DNA of 64,000 bases, from positions 273,593-337,592 of the forward strand of contig NMRB01000402.1 of assembly GCA_002633025.1 (NCBI GenBank), written 5' to 3'. Made by a program: the position numbers and the translations under genes. Origin of the DNA: Notospermus geniculatus (taxonomy: Eukaryota > Nemertea > Pilidiophora > Heteronemertea > Lineidae). Shown here piece by piece: positions 10,625 through 23,510 of this stretch; position 1 is the stretch's first letter, and every line of letters begins with the position of its first letter. The notes under the pieces were generated by a model, which made no database searches, had not been told where the DNA came from, and was given only the letters and a program-made list of their open reading frames with translations.

Positions 10625-12960
10625 ATGACCTTCCCACATTGCTCCGTCCTTGAACTCTGAAGTGAAAAAGGCAGCTGATTGGATCGTAATTGTGGGGGCA
10701 GAAAAAACTCGTAGAAGTTCCCGATTTTATCATCGACGTTAACACATCGAATAAGTGACTATGATGAATTGATCTAATCAATCTTATTGGTTGGGTCGTG
10801 TAGAGGGGCACGCCAGGCTGCCGCGAGTCGAGATGGTTGCGTGATAGATTACTAGGGGATGAAGGAGTTGGGTAAACAGTGTCCGTATGGGACCACTCTC
10901 ACCACCTATCCGATGGCGAAATTGTGAGAGTTACAGCTTCCTTTTTTCAAACGGCGTCGCTGTTGGTGTTGATGCGATAGCAAGGGATATCATGAGCTGG
11001 CCGGATCTTACTACTAGAGAGAAACTGGTGGTCTGCGAACACGATCTCATCTTCTCAGTTCATCATCGTAAACGTCCACGCTCTTCACAGGGCCTGGCAT
11101 CTGTTCATTCCTGTCAATGAATTAGACCATATGCGCCCATGCCTTTACGACACTACGTCATCGCTATCACGTGATGCCACATTATGTACATAAACAAGAT
11201 GGATGACGCTGTGACAACACTCCGACTCTGAACGCTGAACGCGGAGTCGGCAGCTGACAGTGAAATGAGCAAGTAGGATTTTTGGTTATAGGCCTACAAC
11301 ATGGTAGCAGAGCGTTCACGATCTACGGACTGGTTTAGTCAGGCAAACAATGCTTCTATAGGGACTGACTTGTGTCGTACTCGGTCAGCTGGGCGTGACT
11401 TGAGCAAAGTACATCGTCTTCGATAGCTGCATAGACCTCATGTTGTTTTGTCGTCGTGTTACCGATAGTAACTCAGTCTCCTGATGGAGTAGATCCATTG
11501 TAATGACGAGTTGTCTCGCGCCCTGATGGACAGGCTTTACTGACATGAGCAATTAAGCCCTTGGCAGCTATGGTTTAGCGCAGGAGCGTCCCAAATCCCT
11601 GCTTAGACGACAGAATGCCGTGTCTTTATGGATGAGCTTATGATGGACTTCTTCGAGGAAGATACGGGGAAAGGTATCGAAAATAATCACCTTTATTTCG
11701 TACGACAATATAGTTCCTTTCCAAATTTTCGACTTCATTACCCCGACGACTTAAAGTACTGGTGACGTTCTTCGAAGAAAGCTGTGGCTGGCTGATCCTA
11801 ACGAACTGGAAATTGGTGTGTTAACTTCTATCACATAACAAATGGTATTAAAGAACTTTTGTTCAGCAGTTCCCAAGTGACAACGGTCATCAACAATGTC
11901 GCTAAAGTATCTTACTTCACAGAAGGACTAAAGGGAAGGCTCGCTCGCTCCACAGGAACAAGACAAAGTCTCTTGAAGCAGTTTCTCGCTGTTTGAACTA
12001 AAATGTCACGCAAACACTGCCAGACTTTACAAGATACGGGGGAGTAAAAGACGAATAGAACATATAATCCCGATCGGTTGTCGTCGGCAGGCGGCCTTGA
12101 TGGTGTTGGTTTCGTGTCATCTCGGCTTGTTATGTGATTGCCATCACGTGTAATGCCAGTTTGATTGGGTAATGGCACCCTGAGGATTTGTCACAGATTT
12201 GACGTCGGTGTTCCCAGTGTTGTTCTGCCACACAACGTCATGTCGTATTTTTAGACTATTTGAATTTAGATTCCTCAAAGGAATGCAAGTTGAAGATTTA
12301 CTTTACAGAGTGTTAGATTAAAGGGATTTGAATGACGTTTAAACGTGGTTTAGACCACCGGATGTGGTACACTAGCAATTAGTGGCACGAACTTGTGTTG
12401 TGATCCATCCTTTAAAAGTCTCTGATGTAATTAGTCAGCTACCCTTCGGTTACAATACAAAGTTGAAGTCAAATTTCACAAGTCGTAAACAAAAATGATA
12501 CAAGCAGAAAGATCCAAAGAGTGACACGTTTGATATGAGTGGTTCAAGTGATAAAGCCTGAGGACATTTCTTTCACACCGAATACTCACTGATTGAACTG
12601 CAGTACGATTGAGAAGTCAAGCTTACTCAACTTTGATCTGGTCGTTAACTGTGTGAATGTATTAAGATTCGTACACGTTCCGGATTGGAACACCCTCAGG
12701 GTCCGTCTGCAGTAGAATGATGATTTTGACTTCTAACGTCCTTTTCACAGAAGTTTGGTGTCAGTGGAGCACTGGATCTCAACCCTATCGCTATGTGTGT
12801 CATCTACTACTATAGCTTCACATTTAAGAAGTCAAAGTGGCCGGGGCGGGCTCCTATCAAAGAGTCTCATCATGTGCGAACAGTATTTCAATTCCAATTT
12901 CTTCGGAGAAGACTACGGTCGTTAGGTGTGACGCCTTCCCTTGGTCAGGAGCACTGTAGA
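10625..12960. other. No recognisable gene or repeat
   Basis: Only short open frames occur here on both strands, with no protein motif, tRNA-like fold or foldback that I can support. It is treated as unannotated spacer. Confidence 0.4.
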
Positions 12961-12967
12961 CAACAAT

Positions 12968-13160
12968 GGGAAACTTTCCTGCCAATAGAGACCACCACCA
13001 GTTAGCGGTCCTAGGACGTCACGAAATTTGACGTCATAACGAAGAAATGCACGTCACGACGTCATCCATAATGACGTGGCGCCGTGGCTTACGTCTGTGA
13101 TGTCAAATTTGACGTTCTCGGACCGCCAGCAGGCGGCCTCTAACGACATCCTGGCGTTTC
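12968..13160. mobile_element. MITE family F, copy F1
   Basis: This imperfect foldback of about 190 bp has arms that include TTAGCGGTCCTAGGACGTCA then AAATTTGACGTCA on the left and TGTCAAATTTGACGTTCTCG then GACCG on the right. The outer part reads GGGAAACTTTCCTGCC on the left. The interior repeats ACGTCA-type motifs. A second copy lies at 33.43-33.62 kb. No coding capacity and no unambiguous target duplication were seen. The right end has diverged more than the left. Confidence 0.75.
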
Positions 13161-13833
13161 TTGCCTGCGTGTGCCTCTAACTCGCATAATCACGTCATAT
13201 ACATGTTGTCCAACAACTGCCATCAGTGGAAATTGCCAATTATGATCGAATAAACCAGCGGGGATACTTTGTCGTGATTGGTGTAATAAGAGGTAAGGTC
13301 AAGTCATTTCCTTGAAGGAAGTTTACCCGGATACCGGGCTATAAACCTATCAGTGGGGCCAAAGTGCTAGCAATTTTATAGGCTACTTTGCATGCGCCTC
13401 TGGGCGTTGCATACTTGGACCAGCTGCACTAAATCGGGAGCTAATTCCATGCATGGATGGACGACGCAAGCGCACGTTTTGGGTAAAATGGACCGAAATC
13501 ATTTCCTCTAGTTGATGGTAACAAAACAACCCTGTGTTGATTGCCAATCACTGTGTGACAGTTAGACTGCTGTTCGACAATGTATCACCTAACACGACAT
13601 AAAGGGAACGAAATTGATCGTGGAAGGGATGGACTTTTTATCTGCGGTTCGTAGGTCTGAGGGTCGTTGCGAAAACTCCGATTGGACTGACTTGAACGGA
13701 TTACCGTAATATTAAAAGACTACATACCTGAGACAATCTTCGGCAAACCTCAAATATCTGAAAAGAGAAAGGAAAAAGCATCCTGAAATATGTTCATCTG
13801 CATGTACATTTATAGATGAGGTTCACTGGAGGC

Positions 13834-13950
13834 CATCTTGCAAAAATTAGGTCATCACCATGGAAATTTTCTTCCAGACTGACAGATGATTGGTTCTCCC
13901 ATCCCCAGTGGGGGACATCCCCATGACGACGACCTAATTTTGGCAAGACT
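13834..13950. repeat. Foldback with ~25 bp arms
   Basis: The left arm CTTGCAAAAATTAGGTCATC followed by ACCATGG is mirrored by CCATGACGACGACC followed by TAATTTTGGCAAG on the right, about 60 bp away. It looks like a small MITE, but only one copy is in this window and its ends are not flanked by a clear duplication. The overlapping open frames on both strands are by-products of the symmetry. Confidence 0.5.
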
Positions 13951-14112
13951 GCTGCAACGAAACTCATATAGCCTACTTGTATGCCTACATTCAAGTGACG
14001 TTACCCCATTCCGGCATTCGTGGCGTTCGTGCCCTTCGTACTGCACACAAACTACGTGCGCTACAAATCACTGCCGTTATCCTCGCTTGTTCTGGTTTGG
14101 GCCAGTCTACTT

Positions 14113-15384
14113 GGATCCAGTCTGTCAATGCACTATTGTTATCGATGTCAGATATCTCTATATTGCTGTTACACCGTCTTCAATATCACCATATCGTCCA
14201 TCAATGACTGATAAACTCAATTAATCTGGCCTCCATCACAGTCCAATAATCCACAACGACCCCCACTGGCTAATTCGTGATGCAGGGTATCTATATGATA
14301 TCAATTTGGCCAGTCGCCTACCCTTTATGCATTAGCTTGGGTTAATGAGGTCATCATGAATGATAAGGGAGATCATGGCTGATTTACAATCAAGGCTGAG
14401 GGTATAAACACTCTTGGTCTTTGATAAAGTACTTTGCCATCAATGTCACTTTGTTCAACCAGTGGCTATGTTTCTTAATCCTGNTACTGCGAATGCTAAG
14501 AAGAGGAACGCAAGCGAGGATAAATTAATCAGCTGTAATCTTTATTAAAAACAGCTTAGTAATTATCACAGCAATTATATAATAGCACTAATATGTAGGC
14601 CTGCATGTGTAACCCAACGGCTTGGTGTTTATATTTCGCCAGTTAGGACTGCAGTAAACAGAAGAATGCTGCGTAGTGTATTATATTCTTAAAATAATAA
14701 TATTTGGGTAAAAATATAAAATTCGGGCTAGCTTGATTTTTGATGAGCTAGCCCGAGCTCTAGCCCGAGTTTCCAGCCCGAGTTATCGAGGTGCCAACCG
14801 GAATTCCACATTTTATATACAACCGTTCGGGTTACTACCCGAGTAAAAACTCGGGCTGGGAATTCGGGCTGGCTTTACTCGGGCTGGAGAAACTCGGGCT
14901 AGCTTGACACAGTCCCAGTAAAGCGAGATTTCACGAGATTTGGTCGAGTGGTGTCAGTCGCTCCGCGGGAAGCTACTCCAGCGCCGCGCGTGGCGACTGA
15001 CTGAGTGAGTCTAGGATTCAGTCTGTCAGTGCACTGTTGTTATCGATGTCAGATATCTCTATATTGCTGTTACACCGTCTTCAATATCACCATATCGTCC
15101 ATCAATGACTGATAAACTCAATTAATCTGGCCTCCATCACAGTCCAATAATCCACAACGACCCCCACTGGCTAATTCGTGATGCAGGGGTATCTATATGA
15201 TATCAATTTGGCCAGTCGCCTCCCTTTATGCATTAGCTTGGGTTAATGAGGTCATCATGAATGATAAGGGAGATCATGGCTGATTTACAATCAAGGCTGA
15301 GGGTATAAACACTCTTGGTCTTTGATAAAGTACTTTGCCATCAATGTCACTTTGTTCAACCAGTGGCTATGTTTCTTAATCCTG
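14113..15384. repeat. ~370 bp duplication (14113-14483 and 15013-15384) with an N at the first copy's end
   Basis: The block from GGATCCAGTCTGTCAATG to TTTCTTAATCCTG at 14113-14483 is repeated nearly unchanged at 15013-15384. The first copy ends exactly at the lone undetermined base at 14484. The second copy continues into unique sequence (GGGATTTTG). About 530 bp of other sequence lies between the copies. The arrangement fits a contig end carrying one allele joined to a second contig that starts before the same region. A genuine duplication cannot be excluded. Confidence 0.75.
14726..14905. repeat. Cluster of inverted and direct (A)CTCGGGCT motifs
   Basis: At least ten copies of CGGGCT or its complement AGCCCG occur within 180 bp, in both orientations. 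Examples are GAGCTAGCCCGAGCTCTAGC, TTTCCAGCCCGAG, AAACTCGGGCTGGGAATTC and AAACTCGGGCTAGC. The outermost copies (TCGGGCTAGCTTGA at both sides) are in direct orientation. The cluster could fold into several alternative hairpins. It sits in the segment between the two copies of the N-joined duplication. I do not recognise a family. Confidence 0.6.
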
Positions 15385-15521
15385 GGATTTTGTGGCCGGA
15401 TTATCTCAAACACCGAATAGACCCCTACGTCACTAAGATGAGTATCATATTGGTTGTTCCAAAACCTAACGATAATCTTTAACTCATTGTAAGATTGTGA
15501 ACGTGTGGAGTCTCCGCATTT

Positions 15522-15568
15522 GCCACCCTCCTCAACTAAGTCACGCCACCCTCCTCAACCAAGTCACA
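15522..15568 (+). repeat. Two tandem 23-bp units
   Basis: CCACCCTCCTCAACTAAGTC plus three bases is immediately repeated with one or two changes. This is a minor local duplication inside an otherwise featureless stretch from 15.4 to 16.1 kb. Confidence 0.7.
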
Positions 15569-16140
15569 TATTCGGTCATCGCCCTCAAACCTCTTCAACA
15601 ACGAAATTACGAACCGTCTACATATCTTCCCCCGTAATTTATGAACAAGTCACTCAATCTAATGGAATAAGACAAACTTCGTTTTAACCATCCTTTATCT
15701 TCCAGCCGCCTTTTGTCTTCCATCTAAGCTGCTAATATGACTCAAGATTTTCAAAGACCTGCCTTAGAATTCCCGTCACTTCCCAAGAACCGTACGTGCC
15801 TAGACATACCCCGGTTGTTTTCACCAATTCGGATTTCCCGAACTCATGCATTATGAACAGCTTTTTTCCCCCGTGTGGCTATTTTTTTCCATAATCGTAT
15901 CCCAATCCCTCAGGAAACAGAGTTTGTTGACGAAACCATTCCGGTCTGGCGGTTGCTGTTCCCCAGGGGCTCGGGGACAGTCACGATGGCTACAACCTGA
16001 CCATGGTTTTACCGGTGACTGGCAAGCCCAGGGTCCAAAAGCCCACCACGATGTGTTACCTCTGAGAGTGATGCTAATGTTCAGTATACAAGGTTCGGCG
16101 CTCTTCTTGAGTTTATAAAGGTGATGGAAGACGTATAGCT

Positions 16141-16505
16141 GGCAGCACACGTGATATCACACTTCACAGCGATGTGGGCCAACCGTACAGGAAGTCCGAT
16201 AGTGCTTTCGGTGCCTATCGGCGCTTTAGTTTGGGAAAATGCATTACATGTATAACTAACTGCCGATAGGCGCCGGTAGCACTATCGGACTTTCTGTGCG
16301 GTCGGCCCTAATCACTACCGAGCAAAATTGGCTGTTGACGCCAGGTATGCGCTTGATAGCGATGCGTGGAATCTTCTCGGCAGAGATGATTCACCCCGTA
16401 TTAAACAATATCAAAACCGATAGCCCCTAGTCTGCGGTGGTTGGTGAGAAGATCGGTGGCGATGAGACCGCTGCGATTTCGACTCCACCTCGCCTGGTGT
16501 GCTGT
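16141..16505 (+). mobile_element. Composite MITE C2 carrying nested element D1
   Basis: The outer ends match family C (GGCAGCACACGTGATATCAC on the left, CGCCTGGTGTGCTG on the right). The interior phrase GAGCAAAATTGGCTGTTGAC is also typical of C. Element D1 occupies 16176-16308, just after the left inverted repeat. The C part is more diverged than copies C1 and C4. Compare the copy at 52.48-52.83 kb, where D sits at the same internal position. Confidence 0.7.
16176..16308. mobile_element. Foldback element family D, copy D1
   Basis: This is a ~133 bp foldback. The left arm reads AAGTCCGATAGTGCTTTCGG then TGCCTATCGGCG, and the right arm reads GCCGATAGGCGCCGGTAGCA then CTATCGGACTTTCTGTGCGG. The termini are GGGCCAACC and GGTCGGCCC. 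It has no coding capacity. It is nested in a family C element, and a second copy (52519-52645) is nested in another C element at the same place. Confidence 0.8.
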
Positions 16506-17520
16506 GCGCTTTAACAGTATAAGACGTTCGAATTCTCGTCTCCTGTTCCAACATACCACACCCCACCCTCCTAGGCACGTAACGTTCTGCACGTTCCTTA
16601 ATGGAACATGACAGGTCTTCGTGTAATCGCATAAAAATCAAAATAAATCGGTGATGCACTCTGATATCTAATTGGCCCAGCGGCTCCGGTACAAGTTGCT
16701 TTACCCCGTGATAAAAACGCCTCCCACGTGATTAGGTTAACCTTCTCTTTAGAACTGTAGCAAACTGAATAAAGCACCGGGTCCGCTCATTCTACAACAG
16801 ACGTCATTGGAGCTCGATCTACTCTTTCGGCGTCCACAAAGTTTTTAGTGAGTATGTGTTTTCAAGGAATATGGCGACAAAGGCAACCCGAGGAGAACGT
16901 GCACCAAGGAAGGAATTATCGTTACCAAAGTCCTGTGTCGTGTTGTTGATGAGGGTCTTCTTGCGATACATAAAAAAGGACTGGAACTGAACAGCGTACA
17001 GATGAAAGTGAAATAAATCTATTTAGTATATACTGAATAGAAGCCCTTTGCCAGTTCAAGACTTTAAAACTTTGCCCAACCCCCTCGTGGCTACGGCCGC
17101 GGACTCAACCGGAAACCAGCCCTTGATGACCGAATCCCTGAAGGATTTGTATACCTCTTCTTAGAGATTGTATGTCTTCACCTTCGTCTAGCTTCCCCTA
17201 GGGCCATGATTCCCAGGCCCTTCAAAGAAAACAACGACTCAAGGCCCCGGGCAAGCGTAGAAACCGCTGAGATATAGTACCATCCGGGTCTCTTCGACAG
17301 ACACAAATTTGGAAGGATTCGGTCGACAAAACCATAATTGGGTCGAAATTAATATCAAATGGATCGAGTTTTTGGTTTCAATTTCGAAGAGAGAAGACGG
17401 ACAGACAGCTTGACAGGTTCTTCGCCTTTACTGGGTCACAGCCTTGTGACTCCTGTCCTCTTTTCTTCTGTGTACTGTAGGCCTACTTCCAGTTGTATGA
17501 CAGAGCCTATTCATCATTTC

Positions 17521-17677
17521 GTCGGGCCCCGCCATCTTGGATTTCTTACAATCTGCGCATGCGCAGTCATATCTAGTGGGAATATTCATATCCCACGACC
17601 AATCATTGCGTTGGTTTGCCTACCAGGTAAGTGCGCACGCGCAAAATCTTCCTAGAAACCAAGATGGCGGGGTCGTG
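17521..17677. mobile_element. Foldback element G
   Basis: The left arm CCCCGCCATCTTGGATTTC then TGCGCATGCGCAG is mirrored by GTGCGCACGCGCAAAATCTT and AGAAACCAAGATGGCGGGG on the right. Arms are ~45 bp and imperfect, with a ~65 bp centre. The termini are CGGGCCCCGCC and GGCGGGGTCGTGG. One copy is in the window. The overlapping open frames are products of the repeat. Motifs such as CCATCTTGG (YY1-like) and TGCGCATGCGCA (NRF1-like) are visible in the arms, but I do not infer function. Confidence 0.7.
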
Positions 17678-17879
17678 GAACCGATGAATAAACCCGCTTG
17701 CTGGCCTGAAGGAAGTCTTTTCTGGCTTAGTGGTTTGCGCGTCATCCTGCAAACCATCCACACCGTAACAACGGAGAGTCTAGGGGTCGAGAGATTCTTC
17801 ATCTGTATATTGAAGAGCACAAAGTTCCACTACTTGTCGTGCGTCTAATCAAGATACAAAGCAATCTCCCATTGTAAAT

Positions 17880-20380
17880 AGAATGCAGTTTTTATCGATC
17901 GAAGTTAATTTCAAACTCACCACATTCAATTTGAACTAATCAGAAAATCTGAATTTCTGATCGGCTGCTTTTAATATCTGCCGATGCGCTTGTCTATGAT
18001 TCGATTCAGAAATGCTGCAACTCTGCCAGGAGCTAAAAATTATGGAAAATTATGGAAATATTGTGAAAAAAAGGAATAAAGCACACGACGTTTTATGCCG
18101 TCGGATTCATTGAAGAATTCAGTGGAAGTTTGAAAGTCTTTTGTTTCTCTGTCGTCGGTTCATGTCAAGGTAGTTTGACGGAGACTGAGGGACGCTTGCT
18201 TGTTGATCAGAGGGCTAATGTTCTAATTCATGATCTACACGTTCCCAATGGATAGGGACGTGTTTTTCAGGCGACTATGGAGAATGGCGATAACTACGAG
18301 AGAGGGCACCATGTCGTAACCAGGTCTTATACAATGGACGCCTTTGTGTGGGAAATTGATCAGGACTTGGATGTCACTTTCATTTCAACAGTTTTAACCA
18401 GTAGTGACACCTATTGAGGCAGTGGGTTATGGTCCTCATTCTTCTCCCTGAATCTCAGAACAAAATTTAAGTTTAGATCATGGCATTGTTTAGTTGTTCT
18501 AGCTCAGTCCCATCCCCTTCATAAGGTCTGGTTCCTGTAGTCTTAGTACCCATTTACCTGTGGGTGGTTGACTCATGTTGATGATTTCGGAACAAAAGAC
18601 GGTTCCTATCTTTTATACACTGTACATATGTCAACAAAAGACTAGCTTATTGCAACTTTCAAGTAAGGCAATAGTCGGTGATGAAATCGCTGGGAAATAA
18701 CAAATAGTTTTATTATCAGAATTGCTTATTACGATCCATTAGCTTTTTGAGATCTGCCAAGACCTGCGGATGTTTCCTATGTTTATCATTCCATTTAGCT
18801 GCCGAACAAACAACACATCAGCCACAGGCTTTAACCTATTCGTTTAGAGATTGTTGCAGGCCTGCCGTTTCTCAAAAATTCAGCTGATTTTTACTTTGTT
18901 TGAACCAACACACCCGTTTTATTACCGCCTTTTAAACTACCAAATCATAGGAGTGTTTGGCGTTCCAGTTTGGGTTACAATGGATAAACCTCGTGAAATT
19001 CTTTTAAAAGACACCTTCAGATACTGGAAAAATCTGATATCTTACATCTCGGATGAAGTTTTCGCCCAAAAGTGAGTTGATTGTGTTGCCAATGACAAAA
19101 GGGACATCTTATTCAGTGTTTAATTTGTTGTTCTGGTGCCTTTTTATGTTCTCTCTGAAAGATTCACACCAGGCTATTTGCTTGGGGAGGAAAAAGATAT
19201 TGAAGGTATACAAAAATGATTAAAAACAACATGTTTGTAGGGCTCTTGTAGGTTGTCTAACTTGGCAGAGGTTAAAAGAATCATTGTACCCGAGCAGCAT
19301 GATGACATAAGCTTAACGTATTTCTTCCACGCGTGTACAAAGGTTACTGGTATTTTTCACGGCAACTGGCTCTACTTGTGAATGCAACAAGTCAACCAAT
19401 TGTAAGCCTAATAAGTCGCTATTCACAGAGTCTGGTGTCTTCTATAAGAAACTAAGAAAAACCTATAAGTCGGTAGTCATACCCTCTGGTACATGTATCT
19501 TCTAGAAGGAAACATACGAAAATGCGACGAACTAGCAAGTATAAGGTTGATGAATGAACGACCTGCTGGCGACAACTTCCGTACAAAGGCTGCCACAGCA
19601 AACTAAAAAGGTTAATACGATAGTATTGAGGGTATTTGTGACATTTTACAAGCCCGAATAGGAGGACAGAGAAACGCATTAAGTTCCCACACGCCCGTCT
19701 CTTTCCGGCAAAATCTGCAGGATGGAACCACAAAAGGTTAATGGCCTGACGTCCGGTTCCGGGTATCAACATTTCAAACGGCATGATGCATGAAAAGTAA
19801 TATTGCTGTACTATTAGACTACACGCACTTGTAGATGCAACAACTTTTGCCTGAATACGTATACGAAACTTCCGTCAGCCTAGTCTCGCGCAGCCAGCCG
19901 TTTTGTTCCGCAGTGTTGTTCCCCAGACTCGTAACAGCGGCTGGCTGGGTGTCCGAGACTACCGTCAGCCCTGGTTGATACTTATCCGCCGATTCGTAAA
20001 TTGGCAGGCTGAGGACTTGAACCTGCGTTATCCAGTGGTCAGAAAGCCCGAGCTGATAAGAGAATTGTGAATAGAGTTGAGGGAACCTATCGTGAAATGT
20101 ATGACTCAATTACACCAGTCACTCTCCATGCAAATCATCGGCGGGAAATCGAGATCCGAGGATATCCGCCTGAAGAAATCGGCGGTGGTATTGCAATATT
20201 TGTACTCAATCAAGCAAGTCTTTTTACGCGAAGAAAGCCACCGAAGCAAACTGATAACCGGCAAGTGCGGTTGTGCTTTTACAGAAGGGCGGGGTCAAGT
20301 TTGTGCTGCTCCAAGGCCACGAGAACTTTCTTTGATGTTGATATCACTGTTTAATGCAAGTCAATATCCACTCTATGAAA
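17880..20380. other. No recognisable gene; AT-leaning spacer
   Basis: Only short open frames occur. Frames at 18851-19075 (plus) and 19452-19784 (minus) have no assignable motif. I see no foldback elements or tandem repeats in this stretch. Confidence 0.4.
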
Positions 20381-20386
20381 CCCTTC

Positions 20387-20489
20387 TTTAAAAAACTATT
20401 TATGTTGTGTTCTATTTTATGTTGTGTTCAGATCTTTCTAATAGAAAGATCTGTCCGAAAATAGAACACAACATAGATAGTTTTTTAAA
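20387..20489. repeat. Long hairpin / small foldback element
   Basis: The left arm TTTAAAAAACTAT followed by TTATGTTGTGTTCTATTTT is mirrored by AAAATAGAACACAACATAGA then TAGTTTTTTAAA on the right. The centre is itself a short perfect hairpin (CAGATCTTTC and GAAAGATCTG). The left arm also carries a short extra repeat of TATGTTGTGTTC. The outer TTTAA/TTAAA is compatible with an AT-rich insertion site, but no duplication can be assigned. Confidence 0.65.
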
Positions 20490-23221
20490 CACTGATAACC
20501 CTTTGTGCATTTCAGTTTCAATATGATTACTACTTTAAGGTTCTACTCTATAATTCGAAGACTAAAACTGTTGCCGATTTCTCCAACCATAACCTCACGA
20601 TCTCCGAACAATCGCGAAAGGTCTCGCGAGATATGATAGGTCATCCGGTAATCAGATTTCGCCATCAATTGAGCCTCATGAAATGGATGAGATCTTTTCA
20701 CCGCTCTGACCAATCTTCCATCCAGAAAGCAAAAATGACCATTTGACGGCCATTTGTGGCGACTAAGCACACCATTGCATTCTTTTGACCTTGTAATGAT
20801 GTCAATTCTTGCAGCGGACCGGACAGCTGATGAAAGCTAGCCGTAGTTTGATCATCCTGGCTTAGTTTTTGTCAAGGAAGACGGTCAGCGATAACATTTC
20901 TGCTGCTTTCCTTCCATCCGTCATAAAGCAGAAGTCGATCGATCTGATGACGCCACCTGGGGCTAATTTGGGACAGATGATGAGGTCTTATGGTAGATTT
21001 GTTGTTTCCTTACTTTGTAGCTCGGATTATTTTAGTATACATTGTATTTATTTATACATTATCAGAACGAAAGGCAGAAGTGACAATCAGGAGGGCATAC
21101 ATAGCAATCATCATTATTTGGTCCTCAATTATGCTGGCTGACGAACGCTGACACCTCGGATACAAATTCATGTCTGCCATATTGGAAATCATGTCTGTGA
21201 CAGCCGTGTCGCGGACTTTATCTTCCGTATGTCTGCAACCAGCTAAAGAGGACGCTCATTTCACACACTCTACGTAACATGCATTCGATTAGCGCTTGTT
21301 TGAGACAATTTGATGGCACAACGTGGCTGGTGTTGATTCAAACTTTTAATTCTTTCTCAGTATATTTACGGCGATCGCGCCACCACAGGTGACGAGAAAC
21401 AGATATCGCAGTCATCCCAAAGGAAAATCTACGAACCTATTTATGTCTGATGTCGCCCACTCGAGAATATAAAAGGAGATGACTGATTTAAAAGCCATCA
21501 AAAGCAGCTGTCATTTCTCAAACACCATCCACTGATCATCACCTTTTCGACGAATCGAGTGATTAGAGAAGAAACAGAGGATGAGAAAAGATGAAACGCC
21601 CAATATATCTCTTGTTATTTTCAAAGATGTTAGCGCCTTAGGTCCAAAAGTCATGTTGCTACCGGTGGGAAAAGAAGAAAGACGTCCTTTGCGTGATGAG
21701 TTCAAAGGGATTTCTCCCGCTGGGAATAGATCCACATAATACAACGGTTCACTACTCGTATGCTTCAGACTTATAAAAGGACTTTGAGGACAGTGCCTTG
21801 GGATTTAGGGGTAAAGTACAAACACTATTTCAGACAAGACGTCGCCGACATCACCAACCCCCGTTTTTCCCCTCCCCCCGACCGTAACAAAGCCTAGCAA
21901 GAAAACCCAACTGCCTTCAATGACTGGCGCCCTATTGAGAACCACATTTGAAAAACAGTTCTTTCGCCCTCTTTGATATACGATATGATTAAAGGAGGCA
22001 AAACAACACGCACGCAGTTCTGCAAATGGCAGACTGTAATTTGAATTCAAAGTCATTTTTCACCCTCCTAAGTCAATTGAACCGTTTTTTATTGCGGTGT
22101 TTAATGTTCGCCTGTTGTTTGTGCCGTCTGGCAGGGACGGCGAAATGAAATGTGTGCAAATTTTACAAATTATATGTCAGGAAAAACAGTCGTCTTTGAA
22201 GAAAACACTCGTAAACATTTATTGAGCGCGAACTATTGTGTTTGAGGGTAACCCTAATTAATGTTTTTGTTTAGTATTCAAGTGATGACAGGTAAATTAA
22301 GCAAGCATTTAGCAGATGGTAGACATGATTATTTGCGAGACAGGAACTGTGTTAAAGAACACTATAGTCTTGATATATTGCCTGGTAATATAACGATAAG
22401 TGTTCAACACTTGATAACATTTCATGAATAAGATACAGAGAAGGCAACTCCCAACTTGGTTCTGGACATACTAATGTTCGTGCATGGTCTCAGCGTTTCG
22501 CCGGGACGAAAGGAATGCGAGTACTAGGAATGCAAGTCCCATTCCGATGGTTACATTTTTTCCAAAATGTAGCGGTATTGGCTAGAGTAGAAACAGAAGC
22601 TAAGAATGTAGTGTGCTTGAAACGTGAGAACAAAGTACATGTAAATGTACAAACAATGCCATTTTTTTGTAAGCGTTCTCCAACCTACCGAGAACCAGTC
22701 CCCGGCAGTGATTCCACACACCGACACCCAAGGACGTGATACCAATCTGAGCTCATGAAGAAGTCTTTACTTCAGCTTCCTCGGTAAACACACGGCGGAG
22801 GCGGGCGAGTACTTAGCCTTGATAATATCAGGGACTCTCAAAACCTGTTCTAACCGGTTATAAGCTAACACTTCATTTGTTTACAAAATAAAATAATGAT
22901 GGTAGGGGAATAATAAAGAAGTTATAACCACTGCCTGGGGCTGTAGAAGTTTAGACGCAAACATGCTTTTGATTAAAAAAAGTCCCTTCTGAGCTTTATC
23001 GCAGACTCCGAATCAGAAATAGACACGGCGACTCCTGTTGTTCCGCCATAAACAAGAGAAGACATCTCACAAGACGAGTGAGCAGATCCACACATTGTTC
23101 TCAGCGTCTTAATGTCCTGCTGAATTAAAGTTGTTGGAAACCTTCCTGAGAAAGTAAGCCAAAGTAGTAGCATGTTCTCAAAGTCCTATTCTTTTAAAAG
23201 TCTCTACTCGGCGGGACGCGG

Positions 23222-23292
23222 TGATCCAAAGGCCTTTGTTCATAAGAAGCGTGGCGGGAAAAAGAGGAAAGCTTTTGCCGCCTTCGCGTTCA
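23222..23292 (-). repeat. Repeat shared in inverted orientation with 38.74-38.80 kb
   Basis: The phrase GAGGAAAGCTTTTGCCGCCT, then TCGCGTTC, is the complement of GCGAACGCGGCAAAAGCTTT, then CTTCC, at about 38.75 kb. The adjoining GTTCATAAG and GTGGCGGGAAA also match. This is a dispersed repeat of unknown class. It explains why both places show an open frame with the residues KAFAAFAF, so those frames are not called as genes. Confidence 0.55.
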
Positions 23293-23510
23293 AAGTCGCT
23301 CTCATTAACACGGGTCATAAGGCTTGGTCTGTACTTCGTTTGATTCTTCCATTGTTACTTAGCACAATAGTGAGGTTTCGCAAATCTGACGAAACATGAA
23401 GTACGAAATACGAAACTGAACTTCATTTCCATGACGTAATGTATTTCAGGAGATGGTTGGTACCGCAAATCTCCCTGCTGCCAGTGCGCCTTTTAGCATA
23501 GTATGTATAC

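Noticed and set aside
23172-23399. Basic open frame with KKRGGKKRKAFAAFAF, considered as a nuclear protein exon
   Set aside because: The same residues arise from a dispersed repeat that recurs inverted at 38.7 kb.
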